From: Paenibacillus xerothermodurans
Lineage (GTDB): Bacteria > Bacillota > Bacilli > Paenibacillales > NBRC-103111
NCBI RefSeq assembly: GCF_002220865.2
Contig: NZ_NHRJ02000001.1
Span: 558,001-622,000 of the forward strand
Direction: 5' to 3'
DNA length: 64,000 bases
The notes under the pieces: model-generated
Told to the model about the DNA's origin: nothing
Database searches by the model: none
Seen by the model: only the letters and a program-made list of their open reading frames with translations
Shown here: piece after piece, positions 1 through 7,320 of the stretch
Numbering within the stretch: the stretch's first letter is position 1
How the letters are laid out: each line of letters opens with the position of its first letter
Program-made: the position numbers and the translations under genes

Positions 1-351
1 CGAGAGACGCCGATACACAGCGGGGTGCTCGCTCTTCATTTGGTCCAGCAGCTGCCGGGCCATATCGCCTGTTCCCCCGCCCCATTCAACCACCGTGACA
101 GGTTCGTCCGACCCGAACGTATCCGCTTGATTTACCACATAATCAGCCAACACCTCGCCCAGCAGACCGCCAATGGCGGAGCTGGTGTAATAATCACCGC
201 TGCGGCCTATCTTTTCCTTGGCATTCATATAATAGCCGTATTCCGGATGGTATAAGCACTGCTCCATATAGTTCTCAAAAGAAATGCATTGTTCGGGGCT
301 TTGCCGGATCAACCGGCGAATAATTGGCGTTAACATCTGTTCGCTGCGCAC
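1..351 (-). CDS. MidA-type SAM-dependent methyltransferase, 5' part only
   Basis: The gene starts inside the window and runs off its left edge, so only about the first 117 residues are visible. The translation contains YYMNAKEKIGRSGDYYTSS followed by VVEWGGGTGDMARQLL. This is the N-terminal signature and the glycine-rich SAM-binding loop of the MidA/NDUFAF7 (DUF185) protein-arginine methyltransferase family. The chosen start is GTG at 351, with GGGAG 9 nt upstream. An ATG five codons in (336) is an alternative. It is divergent from the lipoprotein gene at 515. Family membership is clear from the motifs; the bacterial substrate is not known from sequence. Confidence 0.85.
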   Translation of the reverse strand, partial: MRSEQMLTPIIRRLIRQSPEQCISFENYMEQCLYHPEYGYYMNAKEKIGRSGDYYTSSAIGGLLGEVLADYVVNQADTFGSDEPVTVVEWGGGTGDMARQLLDQMKSEHPAVYRRLS

Positions 352-433
352 TGATTGATTCTCCCGCTTCCTCAGGCAAAATTTTATCGCTCGGGGCAGC
401 CGCGGTCAGGAAGTGCCTGCTATCTATTCACTG

Positions 434-463
434 GAGACAAAAGACTGCCATTGCCGCTATAAT
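434..463 (+). promoter_or_regulatory. candidate promoter for the lipoprotein gene
   Basis: A perfect -10 hexamer TATAAT lies at 458-463. A weak -35-like GAGACA lies 18 bp upstream at 434-439. The pair stands about 50 bp before the TTG start at 515. Confidence 0.45.
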
Positions 464-514
464 AGATTAGACATAAATCAATCCACAACCGCACCCGGAA
501 GGAGCCGAATTATT

Positions 515-1489
515 TTGTTATCAGCAAGAAACCGTAGAATTTCCGCATCTCTGCTTCTGCCTCTGGCCTTGTTCCTGTTTCTTGCCGGCTGCACCGATCA
601 CGACCAAGCAAAGCAAGACCTGCTGCAGGCCGTGGCGAAACAGGAAGAGGTGAAAAGCTATAAGTTCAGCGGATCGCTCGAGCTGAATGCCGACACTTCA
701 TTACTAGGACAAGCCAGTCCTATGACTACCGCCCTGTTCGCAATGATAAAAGAGAGCAAAATCGATTACAGCGGCGTAAGCTCGCTTGAGGCGTCCCGGA
801 TGGAATCGGACCTAAAAGTAACGCCCAAAGGGGCGGATTCCGTGGACATGCCAGTACTTATTAAAGATAACAAATTGTTTTTTCATATGCCAGCGTTAAA
901 TCAACAAGATGAGTACATGGTACTGCCGGTTCAATTTGCCGGCGACGCCGCATCAGATTCACCCGGCGGTGCGGAGCGGCTGAAGAACACCGGCCGCCTG
1001 ACCGCCGCGTTCAATCAGCAGCTGCTGAGCGGAATTGATGCAAAATGGCTGCAGCCGTCTAAAGACCCGGTCACACTCTCGGACGGCACAACTGGGAAAC
1101 GGATCACAGTGGAAATCAACAGCAGAAACGAGCAGGCGTTCGCAGAGCATTGGCAAAAAACGGTTCCCGGCTTCATTGAGCTGTTGAAGACTCACGGCTT
1201 GGCGTCGGATGCTGCACTTGCAGCGTGGCAGTCGGCTTTGCAGCAAATCCAATTTAAAGCTCCTACGACAATTGACCTGACCATCGACAGCCAAGGCTAC
1301 GTTCGCGAACAAAAATGGAACCTCCACTTCACAAGCGGTGCAAGCACCAATAAGAATCAGCTGGTTTGGACTCAGTCATTGGCGGAAATTAACCAAGCCC
1401 CGGCGTTCACACGGGATACCCCTGAAAAGCAAAAATCAATAGATGAACTGCTCAAGCTGGCCAGGCCCACTTCACCGGCTAAACCTTGA
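515..1489 (+). CDS. putative lipoprotein of unknown function
   Basis: A secreted lipoprotein of about 324 residues. Translation most likely starts at TTG 515, because GGAAGGAG sits 10 nt upstream; the in-frame ATG at 413 has no ribosome-binding site and would precede the promoter. The N-terminus has positive residues, a hydrophobic stretch and the lipobox LAGC, so the Cys should be lipidated and the protein held on the outer membrane face. The mature part begins with charged helical sequence and then alternating beta-type sequence containing YKFSGSLELNAD. That is reminiscent of LppX/LolA-like or DUF6612-type lipoproteins, but I cannot assign a family firmly. A strong terminator follows, so the gene is probably monocistronic. 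Confidence 0.75.
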   Translation: MLSARNRRISASLLLPLALFLFLAGCTDHDQAKQDLLQAVAKQEEVKSYKFSGSLELNADTSLLGQASPMTTALFAMIKESKIDYSGVSSLEASRMESDLKVTPKGADSVDMPVLIKDNKLFFHMPALNQQDEYMVLPVQFAGDAASDSPGGAERLKNTGRLTAAFNQQLLSGIDAKWLQPSKDPVTLSDGTTGKRITVEINSRNEQAFAEHWQKTVPGFIELLKTHGLASDAALAAWQSALQQIQFKAPTTIDLTIDSQGYVREQKWNLHFTSGASTNKNQLVWTQSLAEINQAPAFTRDTPEKQKSIDELLKLARPTSPAKP

Positions 1490-1534
1490 CAAAGCGGCTT
1501 CTCCTGGCGGACAAGCGGGCTTGCCCCCACTCTG

Positions 1535-1564
1535 ATACTTCTCCCTCATGAGAAGTATTTTTTT
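1535..1564 (+). terminator. intrinsic terminator after the lipoprotein gene
   Basis: A perfect 9-bp stem (ATACTTCTC with GAGAAGTAT) and a 6-nt loop are followed by a run of seven T's. Confidence 0.85.
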
Positions 1565-1592
1565 GTTATTTTTCTCATAGAGTTGTGATAAT
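1563..1592 (+). promoter_or_regulatory. candidate SigA promoter for the coiled-coil protein gene
   Basis: TTGTTA (1563-1568), an 18-bp spacer and GATAAT (1587-1592) with an upstream TG. An imperfect inverted repeat, TTGTTG-N5-CAACA, follows at about 1594-1609, in the expected transcript start region, and could be an operator. Confidence 0.45.
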
Positions 1593-1642
1593 CTTGTTGT
1601 GAATCAACACAAATGGGAATTATTTTTAACCAGGAGGAACCT

Positions 1643-2746
1643 ATGTCGATGAGACCCCTCTCCCGCACCGCCTGTCTCATCCTTTGCTGTTGCATCGGCT
1701 TCATCCCATGTCGTATCGCCGCGGCCGAGAACAGTGATCAGACGAAATCTCTGCTGCAGAAAAGCCTGACCATCTACGAGGTGGATCAGGAGCTGATACG
1801 TATCTCCGGGCAGGAGACGGCTTTGATGCGGCGGTTGGCGGACACGGAGCAGCAGCTGGCCCAGCAACAACACCTTCTCGCACAAGCCAAAGAGCACGCA
1901 GACAAAGTGCTGCGGGCCTATTACATGGGAGACCGGGACTCGCTGTGGATGCTGCTATTCTCCACATCCTCATTCTCAGATGCACTCACCGCCTTCGACT
2001 ACCTGCAGATGATTGTGAGGAATGACCACATTGCGCTGCAGCGCCACACGGCCAGCCAACAACAGCTTCAGGAGCTGACCGCGTCATTGTCCGCGTCACA
2101 TATGCAATTGCAGAACACGAAAGAACGCTATATCGCGCACAGGCAGCAGCTTGTCACCCTGCAAAAGCAAGTGGATGAACAATTGGATAGCGAGCCGGAC
2201 GCACAAGAGGTACTGCTGCAAATGGCTGATCTCACTTTACTTTGGCGGGAAAAAGGTGTCCCTTTATTCAACACATATTTCAATGCATTGGCTCACGCAA
2301 TGACTCAGCTCCCCGAACTTATCTCAGACACAGAAAGCGCACAAGGCAATCATCTGATCATAAATGGCTTCGAGTACACATTCCAAATTACCGATGAACA
2401 GTTAAACACGTTTTTGCGTACCAAGAACCCGTTGTTTCGCAACATGACCTTCCGTTTCACCGACACTCATGTGATCACGGGCGGCACCCATGACGGTATG
2501 GATTTGATGGTCAAAGGCAAGTATGAGTTAGCAGACGACGAAGCGCTTTCAGGCAAAAGCTATGTGCGCTTCGCCGTCGAACAGCTGCAGTTTAACGGCT
2601 ATGATCTGCCTGCTTCAACCATCGCGGCTATGGCGAAAGATTTCGATCTGGGCATCTATCCGCACAAGCTGGCCTCTTTTCTCATTGTCACAGGCATACG
2701 AATGGAAGAGGGAAAATTGAGTCTTATGCTGAAGCTAGCTCTGTAG
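1643..2746 (+). CDS. secreted coiled-coil protein, PcsB/CwlO-like N-terminal half without a hydrolase domain
   Basis: About 367 residues starting at ATG 1643, with AGGAGGAA just upstream; the longer frame from 1613 lacks a ribosome site. The first ~30 residues form a signal peptide. Residues ~35-185 are a long, Gln-rich coiled coil containing RAYYMGDRDSLWMLLFSTSS. This resembles the coiled-coil regulatory region that precedes NlpC/P60, CHAP or M23 domains in PcsB/CwlO-type peptidoglycan hydrolases. No catalytic domain follows. The C-terminal ~150 residues are a beta-rich region of unknown type. The likely location is the membrane-wall interface. A role as a regulator of a separate cell-wall enzyme is an inference. 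Confidence 0.65.
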   Translation: MSMRPLSRTACLILCCCIGFIPCRIAAAENSDQTKSLLQKSLTIYEVDQELIRISGQETALMRRLADTEQQLAQQQHLLAQAKEHADKVLRAYYMGDRDSLWMLLFSTSSFSDALTAFDYLQMIVRNDHIALQRHTASQQQLQELTASLSASHMQLQNTKERYIAHRQQLVTLQKQVDEQLDSEPDAQEVLLQMADLTLLWREKGVPLFNTYFNALAHAMTQLPELISDTESAQGNHLIINGFEYTFQITDEQLNTFLRTKNPLFRNMTFRFTDTHVITGGTHDGMDLMVKGKYELADDEALSGKSYVRFAVEQLQFNGYDLPASTIAAMAKDFDLGIYPHKLASFLIVTGIRMEEGKLSLMLKLAL

Positions 2747-2830
2747 TTTGCCGCACGCATGCCCGGCATGATACGATCGCGGAGTAACAGGTATCGACAC
2801 CATATTACCTTTTCTGGAGGGTGCGCCCAT

Positions 2831-3328
2831 ATGCGGATAGAACACAAATATGCACTGTTGATGGACATGCCGGAGGACAAACGTCCCGGTTTTTACGCCC
2901 AAGTCGTGAAAGCGTTGGCGAACAAGGCTCCTCTCTTCGACCGTGATAAGGAAATGCTGATTTTTAGCAGTCCAACGGAGCGGGAAGCGGCTTATGCCGT
3001 TATGGAGCAGTACAAGATCCCATTCGAAACTATGAATCTGCTCATGCTGCCGGATGGTGCGAACCTCAGGCCTCCGTTTAGCGATTTCGGCTTTGTCAGC
3101 CGTTCGGAGCACGCTTACATAGATAGTGAATCGGTGTACGTGTTCAGCCTGCACAGCGAGCGAGCAGATGCAGAACCGTCCCAAGCGCTGGCACAACTCG
3201 AGGAGCATCTGCTTGCTTCTTACGGCCACGATGAAACAGACTATTATGTCACCGATGCGCCCTCTGATGAATTGGTGCACCGGATAGCTCAGGCCTACCG
3301 GTGTGAAGCGCGACACGCGGCCGGCTGA
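2831..3328 (+). CDS. conserved hypothetical cytoplasmic protein
   Basis: A 165-residue protein I do not recognise. The start at ATG 2831 is supported by GGAGGG about 10 nt upstream. The in-frame ATG at 2759 has no such site and lies only 12 nt after the previous stop. The protein is acidic, has no signal peptide or membrane segment, and contains predicted alternating helix and strand. It follows the coiled-coil protein gene by 84 nt without a visible terminator, so co-transcription is likely. It ends before a bidirectional terminator shared with ylaK. Confidence 0.6.
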   Translation: MRIEHKYALLMDMPEDKRPGFYAQVVKALANKAPLFDRDKEMLIFSSPTEREAAYAVMEQYKIPFETMNLLMLPDGANLRPPFSDFGFVSRSEHAYIDSESVYVFSLHSERADAEPSQALAQLEEHLLASYGHDETDYYVTDAPSDELVHRIAQAYRCEARHAAG

Positions 3329-3452
3329 ACCGGCGCGACAGACAGCCCATCTGAGAGGGGCCTACCATGTGGTGAACAGGCCGCAGCCGGAATAGCCATA
3401 TTGTGCGTGTTTTGGTGATCGCCTTGACCCGCTATTTGTCAGCAAATGCAAA

Positions 3453-3501
3453 AAAAATCGCAGTGTGGGGTATTGTCTCTCCCCCGTCCACTGCGATTTT
3501 T
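3453..3501. terminator. bidirectional terminator between converging genes
   Basis: A perfect 13-bp stem (AAAAATCGCAGTG with CACTGCGATTTTT) with a further GGGG/CCCC pairing inside it. A-rich and T-rich flanks let it serve both the plus-strand gene at 2831 and ylaK. Confidence 0.85.
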
Positions 3502-3505
3502 CGTG

Positions 3506-4837
3506 TTACAGTAAATCTGCTGCAAGCTGCGCCAGATGAGAGCGCTCCCCGCGTTCCAAGGTGATATGGCCGCTGATGCTCTGATCCTTGAAGCGTTCAA
3601 CCACGTATGTTAAACCATTGCTGGACGCATCCAGATACGGATGGTCAATCTGCTCGGGATCACCCAACAGGACGATCTTACTCCCTTCTCCGACGCGTGA
3701 AACAATAGTCTTGATCTCATGCTTGGAAAGGTTCTGAGCCTCATCGATGATGATGAATTGTCCCGGAATGGAGCGGCCCCGTATATAAGTTAGCGCTTCT
3801 ACCTGTATGCTTCCGAGACCGGCCAAAATTTTATCGATATCTCCGCTTTTTTTGGTATCGAACAGGAATTCGAGATTATCATAGATCGGCTGCATCCAAG
3901 GACGAAGCTTCTCTTCTTTTTCGCCGGGTAAGTAACCGATATCTTTCCCCATAGGCACGACCGGCCGTGCTATCAAGAGCTTTTTATACTTGCGTTCATC
4001 CTCCACCTTCATTAGGCCCGAGGCCAGCGTGAGCAACGTTTTCCCCGTCCCGGCCTTACCCGTCAAGGTCACAATCGGAATTTCGTCGTTCAGGAGTAGT
4101 TCAAGCGCCATACGCTGCTGCGCGTTGCGCGCCCCAATACCCCATATAGGATCGTTGCTGAGGAACAACGGCTCGAGCTTTCTGCCTGTAGCGTCGACCT
4201 TGAGCAGTGCTGATTTCGAAGTCCCCATCTCATCCTTCAATATCACAAACTCATGCGGATGCAGAGGATAACTCAATTGCAGCGAGTTCACACTCAACAA
4301 GCGGTAGGTGTAAAATTCATCGATCACTCCCGGATGTACGTGTATCGTTAGATAGCCCATGTACATATCAGGCATGTTCACTATCCGGTCAGTTAAATAG
4401 TCCTGCGCAGTCACGCCGAGCACATCGGCCTTAATCCGAACCAGGGTATCTTTGCTGACCATGATCACCGGCCGGCACGTCTCCTTCTCTTGCTGCTCCA
4501 TATGATAATTCAGCGCTACTGCGAGTATGCGGTTGTCATTGGTCACTTCGGCAAACGCATCCTGCAATTTGGCAAAGCTGCGGTGGTTCAATTCTACTTT
4601 CAATCTGCCTCCTCCAGGCAGCTCAATGCCTTCAAACAGCCTACCGCCGCTGCGCAGCCCGTCCAGCATCCGCGAGAACTGTCTGGCGTTACGCCCGATT
4701 TCATCCGCATTGCGCTTCTTACTGTCGATCTCCTCCAATACAATGGCAGGTATAACTACTTCATTATCCTCAAAAGCATATATTGCATTCGGATCCTGCA
4801 AAAGCACATTGGTGTCCAGAACAAAAATTTTTTTCAT
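3506..4837 (-). CDS. ylaK: PIN domain / PhoH-type ATPase protein (YlaK)
   Basis: A 443-residue fusion of an N-terminal PIN-like nuclease domain and a C-terminal PhoH-type P-loop ATPase. The PIN part (residues ~1-140) begins VLDTNVLLQDP with Asp8, and further acidic residues lie near 101 and 130. The ATPase has the Walker A motif GKAGTGKT (260-267) and the Walker B region IIIDEAQN (about 362-369). PIN-PhoH (PhoH2-like) proteins are thought to be RNA-unwinding nucleases. Start is ATG 4837 behind GGGAGG. It is divergent from ylaJ and close to ylaL, ylaH and typA, matching the B. subtilis yla cluster. A second, PIN-less PhoH is encoded at 31.9-32.8 kb. Confidence 0.92.
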   Translation of the reverse strand: MKKIFVLDTNVLLQDPNAIYAFEDNEVVIPAIVLEEIDSKKRNADEIGRNARQFSRMLDGLRSGGRLFEGIELPGGGRLKVELNHRSFAKLQDAFAEVTNDNRILAVALNYHMEQQEKETCRPVIMVSKDTLVRIKADVLGVTAQDYLTDRIVNMPDMYMGYLTIHVHPGVIDEFYTYRLLSVNSLQLSYPLHPHEFVILKDEMGTSKSALLKVDATGRKLEPLFLSNDPIWGIGARNAQQRMALELLLNDEIPIVTLTGKAGTGKTLLTLASGLMKVEDERKYKKLLIARPVVPMGKDIGYLPGEKEEKLRPWMQPIYDNLEFLFDTKKSGDIDKILAGLGSIQVEALTYIRGRSIPGQFIIIDEAQNLSKHEIKTIVSRVGEGSKIVLLGDPEQIDHPYLDASSNGLTYVVERFKDQSISGHITLERGERSHLAQLAADLL

Positions 4838-4871
4838 ACCATTCCCTCCCAGATCGGCGTTTGGTTCTCGT

Positions 4872-4900
4872 ACATAGGAATTGCTAGCAAGGACAAACTA
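4872..4900 (+). promoter_or_regulatory. candidate forespore (SigG/SigF-type) promoter for ylaJ
   Basis: ACATA (4872-4876, 4/5 to the SigG -35 GHATR), a 17-bp spacer and CAAACTA (4894-4900, 6/7 to CATAMTA) lie about 40 bp before the ylaJ start. The known forespore expression of YhcN/YlaJ lipoproteins fits. Confidence 0.4.
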
Positions 4901-4937
4901 ACCAAAACAATTAAGGGATAGAAAGGAACGATGATCA

Positions 4938-5489
4938 ATGAGAATATTTATCTACTGTATCCTGATGCTGTCCATGCTGGCAGGCTGCAACGCCGATACC
5001 CCAGATGAAGGAGCTACTCCCTCGCCGGAAGATTCGAACGGACAAGTGCAGGTTCAACAGACGGCACCTGGGCAAGAGGAAAATGAGGAAGAGGACGCCC
5101 AAGCCCTTGCTGAACGCTTGGAGCAAATCGCGACTACCGTGCCTCAGGTGGAGAGCGCGAACTGCGTAGTGTTTGGAAAAACCGCGGTGGTCGGACTCGA
5201 CCTGCCTGCAGACATGGATCGCACCCAGGTAGGATCGACGAAACTTGCGGTAGCTGAAGCATTAAGAAAAGACCGTCACGGCGTCAATGCATTAGTGACC
5301 GCAGATATGGACTTAGCGGAAAGAATACGCCAGATCAGCGAAGATGTCGGAAATGGAGCGGCGGTCGGTGGATTTGCCGATGAGATGGCACAAATCATCG
5401 GGCGGATCATGCCGCAATATCCAAATGACGTTACGCCGATTCCTCCTCCGGATGAGACGAAGCCGGATGTACCACGGCAGGATCTGTAG
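4938..5489 (+). CDS. ylaJ: YhcN/YlaJ-family sporulation lipoprotein
   Basis: A 183-residue lipoprotein. The N-terminus MRIFIYCILMLSMLAGC is a short lipoprotein signal peptide with the lipobox LAGC. An acidic, Gln/Glu-rich linker follows (residues ~20-55). The C-terminal ~120 residues match the YhcN/YlaJ family, with strand-rich sequence, a VVGLDL core and regularly spaced Arg/Lys helices. Family members are made in the forespore and sit at the inner spore membrane, with roles in germination or outgrowth. The GAAAGG ribosome site lies at 4921-4926. It is next to ylaK as in B. subtilis and ends in a terminator shared with the converging ylaL. Confidence 0.88.
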   Translation: MRIFIYCILMLSMLAGCNADTPDEGATPSPEDSNGQVQVQQTAPGQEENEEEDAQALAERLEQIATTVPQVESANCVVFGKTAVVGLDLPADMDRTQVGSTKLAVAEALRKDRHGVNALVTADMDLAERIRQISEDVGNGAAVGGFADEMAQIIGRIMPQYPNDVTPIPPPDETKPDVPRQDL

Positions 5490-5504
5490 ACGGCACATAT
5501 GGAG

Positions 5505-5542
5505 AAAAAAGCCTAGAAGCATAAACGCATCTAGGCTTTTTT
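5505..5542. terminator. bidirectional terminator between ylaJ and ylaL
   Basis: A 13-bp stem (AAAAAAGCCTAGA with TCTAGGCTTTTTT) and a 12-nt loop. The 3' arm contains the ylaL stop codon at 5531-5533. Confidence 0.85.
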
Positions 5543-5983
5543 CATTGCAGCGAAAACTTGCGTATCCAGCTTTTCCGCTGCACGCTTATCATACGTTTTT
5601 TCATATTCAGGCGCGATGCTGATTCGTGCACCATAGAACATGGCATCCCGAACGACCGAAATGTCGATATCGAAGCAAGCGAGTTTGAAAGGCACTTCTT
5701 CCAGAGCTTCGATCACCAGTCGGCCGCTGCCGTAAATGGCATGCACGGATCCAGCACCGATGAATGTCAAATTCACTTGGGGATTTTGCTTAATGTTGTT
5801 CACTATACGGGAACGCTGGTCCACCGCAAAGCGGATTGTCCCCGGATCCTTCGCGTATACCCAGGAGATCGCATTCATATTAGGCGCTCCGGATTCGAAG
5901 TCTATCGTGCTGAGCAGTGCGAACGATTCCTTTTGTAATGCTGCGAACAGCTGCTCCGGCAGTGCTGTGATAATTTCTGCCAT
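5531..5983 (-). CDS. ylaL: pyridoxamine 5'-phosphate oxidase-like FMN-binding protein (YlaL)
   Basis: A 150-residue protein starting at ATG 5983, directly behind AGGAGG; the upstream in-frame ATG at 6046 lacks a ribosome site. The sequence reads like a split-barrel flavin-binding fold, with FALLSTIDFESGAPNMNAIS and IRFAVDQRSRIVNNIKQNP typical of the PNPOx-like family. The length equals a single split-barrel domain. Small proteins of this type bind FMN, F420 or heme, and the substrate cannot be told from sequence. Position beside ylaJ-ylaK supports the name YlaL. Confidence 0.85.
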   Translation of the reverse strand: MAEIITALPEQLFAALQKESFALLSTIDFESGAPNMNAISWVYAKDPGTIRFAVDQRSRIVNNIKQNPQVNLTFIGAGSVHAIYGSGRLVIEALEEVPFKLACFDIDISVVRDAMFYGARISIAPEYEKTYDKRAAEKLDTQVFAAMKKA

Positions 5984-6036
5984 CGTAACCCCTCCTGCGA
6001 CGTTTACTTTGTAAAAAATGATGTAGCGACAACTAT

Positions 6037-6045
6037 AGTATAACA
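6037..6045 (-). promoter_or_regulatory. candidate extended -10 promoter of ylaL
   Basis: On the minus strand TGTTATACT (TG-N-TATACT, an extended -10) lies about 55 bp before the ylaL start. No good -35 is visible. Confidence 0.4.
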
Positions 6046-6181
6046 CAGGTACAACCCGCCAACCACCGACAGCGGTGGAAGTGCGTCCCCCAAGTGCAGG
6101 CCGGTAGAAGCGGTATACCCTTTTAAAACACTCCTTTCAAGGGTTAGTTACTCTATTGTATTTCTCTGCCGCACACTTATG

Positions 6182-6457
6182 TCATCCATTGTTGTACTTA
6201 GGATTTGAGTTGATATCCTCGAGCAGCTGCTCGGCCGCTTCTTTATCGAAGCGCAATTGTTTTTGCTCGCCGTCCACTTTATAGTCGATGTATACCGTCG
6301 CTCGATCCGCATGTGTCTCAATACTGCTGACCGCATGGTCTTCTCTCAGTATCTCCTCAAAAAACAGCCTTGTATCTTCAGCCGCTCGGTCATCCGTTCT
6401 CGCTTCCGCCACTATCTTAATTTGCAGCCAGTTGAATAGCGCATCCTCCAGCCTCAC
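6182..6457 (-). CDS. small acidic hypothetical protein
   Basis: A 91-residue cytoplasmic protein that I do not recognise. The best start is GTG 6457: GGGAGGAG sits 6-9 nt upstream and the GTG lies one nucleotide after the stop of the preceding gene, which suggests translational coupling. The longer frame from 6496 would overlap that gene. The sequence begins with an amphipathic helix, then strand-helix patterns (TVYIDYKVDGEQKQLRFDKE) and an acidic tail. It is third in the likely operon ylaH-(6459)-(6182). Confidence 0.6.
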   Translation of the reverse strand: MRLEDALFNWLQIKIVAEARTDDRAAEDTRLFFEEILREDHAVSSIETHADRATVYIDYKVDGEQKQLRFDKEAAEQLLEDINSNPKYNNG

Positions 6458-6458
6458 G

Positions 6459-6917
6459 TTACGTCTCCTCCCGCAGCAGTGCGATGTAATGACCACTTTT
6501 CACCCATTCGCTCATCCTGTTCAACCATTGCCGTTCGACATTCGCCTGTGGATCGTGATCCAGCTTGCGCGCAGCCGCTGCGAGCCATTCCACCATGTCT
6601 TTCGCCTCGGGAAGGCGATTGAAGTAGTTCTCCGCACAGTGCGAGAGCTCCAGCCCTCCTACCCCGAAGCCGATCGCGGCACCGTTGTCCAGACGGAAAG
6701 GAAGTGCTTCCACGCCACAAACCATTTCCGCTTCTTCACTCAGCAGCAGATTAGCTTTGAATGCCACTAACATCCTAGGATGCAGCGATTTAATTAACGT
6801 AAGAAACCGTTCTCCCGCTTCCGCAGGAACCAGCTCGAACCGGTCCGCGAGCAGCGTCACCGTGTGCTCCGCATCGTCCGTGCGCACCGCTGTTAGCCAA
6901 AGACTGCTTTCACTCAT
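6459..6917 (-). CDS. hypothetical protein in the ylaH cluster
   Basis: A 152-residue protein with no family I can name. The start is taken at ATG 6917, six codons inside the open frame, because GAGGTG lies 7 nt upstream. The N-terminal half is strand-rich with many charged residues; the C-terminal half is helical, with several Trp residues and ending in LLREET. There is no signal peptide or membrane segment. It lies 19 nt after ylaH and one nucleotide before the next gene. Confidence 0.6.
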   Translation of the reverse strand: MSESSLWLTAVRTDDAEHTVTLLADRFELVPAEAGERFLTLIKSLHPRMLVAFKANLLLSEEAEMVCGVEALPFRLDNGAAIGFGVGGLELSHCAENYFNRLPEAKDMVEWLAAAARKLDHDPQANVERQWLNRMSEWVKSGHYIALLREET

Positions 6918-6936
6918 CAGGTACACCTCGCACAAA

Positions 6937-7209
6937 TCATTGCTTTTTGTTCATACGATCCTGGACAAAGTAACGGATTTTGACCATCAGCATCAACGCC
7001 ACTGCCACAGCGAGACTCGGCACGATCGGCAGTCCCCACATTTGAAACATTAGAAGCATGAGTGAACCGCCGCCTAGTAATATGTAGATGATAGCTTCTT
7101 TTAAAACAGGTAGTCTTCGGGTTTTGAATACTTTGTTGTAAACATATGTAATTAGAACGTAAATCATCACATAAGCGATATATGGGTGTGCTTGAAGCCA
7201 TGCAGTCAT
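6937..7209 (-). CDS. ylaH: YlaH-like membrane protein
   Basis: A 90-residue integral membrane protein with about three hydrophobic segments: residues ~8-24, ~38-55 and ~60-75. It ends in a basic, soluble tail (RYFVQDRMNKKQ). Length, topology and location immediately downstream of typA on the same strand match the YlaH-like family of Bacilli, whose function is unknown. Start ATG 7209 is preceded by AAGGAGG at a spacing of about 11 nt. A typA terminator lies in between, so ylaH probably has its own promoter. Confidence 0.82.
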   Translation of the reverse strand: MTAWLQAHPYIAYVMIYVLITYVYNKVFKTRRLPVLKEAIIYILLGGGSLMLLMFQMWGLPIVPSLAVAVALMLMVKIRYFVQDRMNKKQ

Positions 7210-7275
7210 CTGTGCAAATACCTCCTTTCTCTAGTGAGAGGATTGGACTGGTTGCATCAGTTTAAGGCTTGTTGT

Positions 7276-7306
7276 AAAAAGAAAGCTCTGAAATCAATCA
7301 GAGCTT
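7276..7306 (-). terminator. terminator of typA
   Basis: A 9-bp perfect stem (AAGCTCTGA / TCAGAGCTT) with a 6-nt loop. A T-rich run (TTTCTTTTT) follows in the minus direction. Confidence 0.85.
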
Positions 7307-7320
7307 CCCATGGTTCAATC

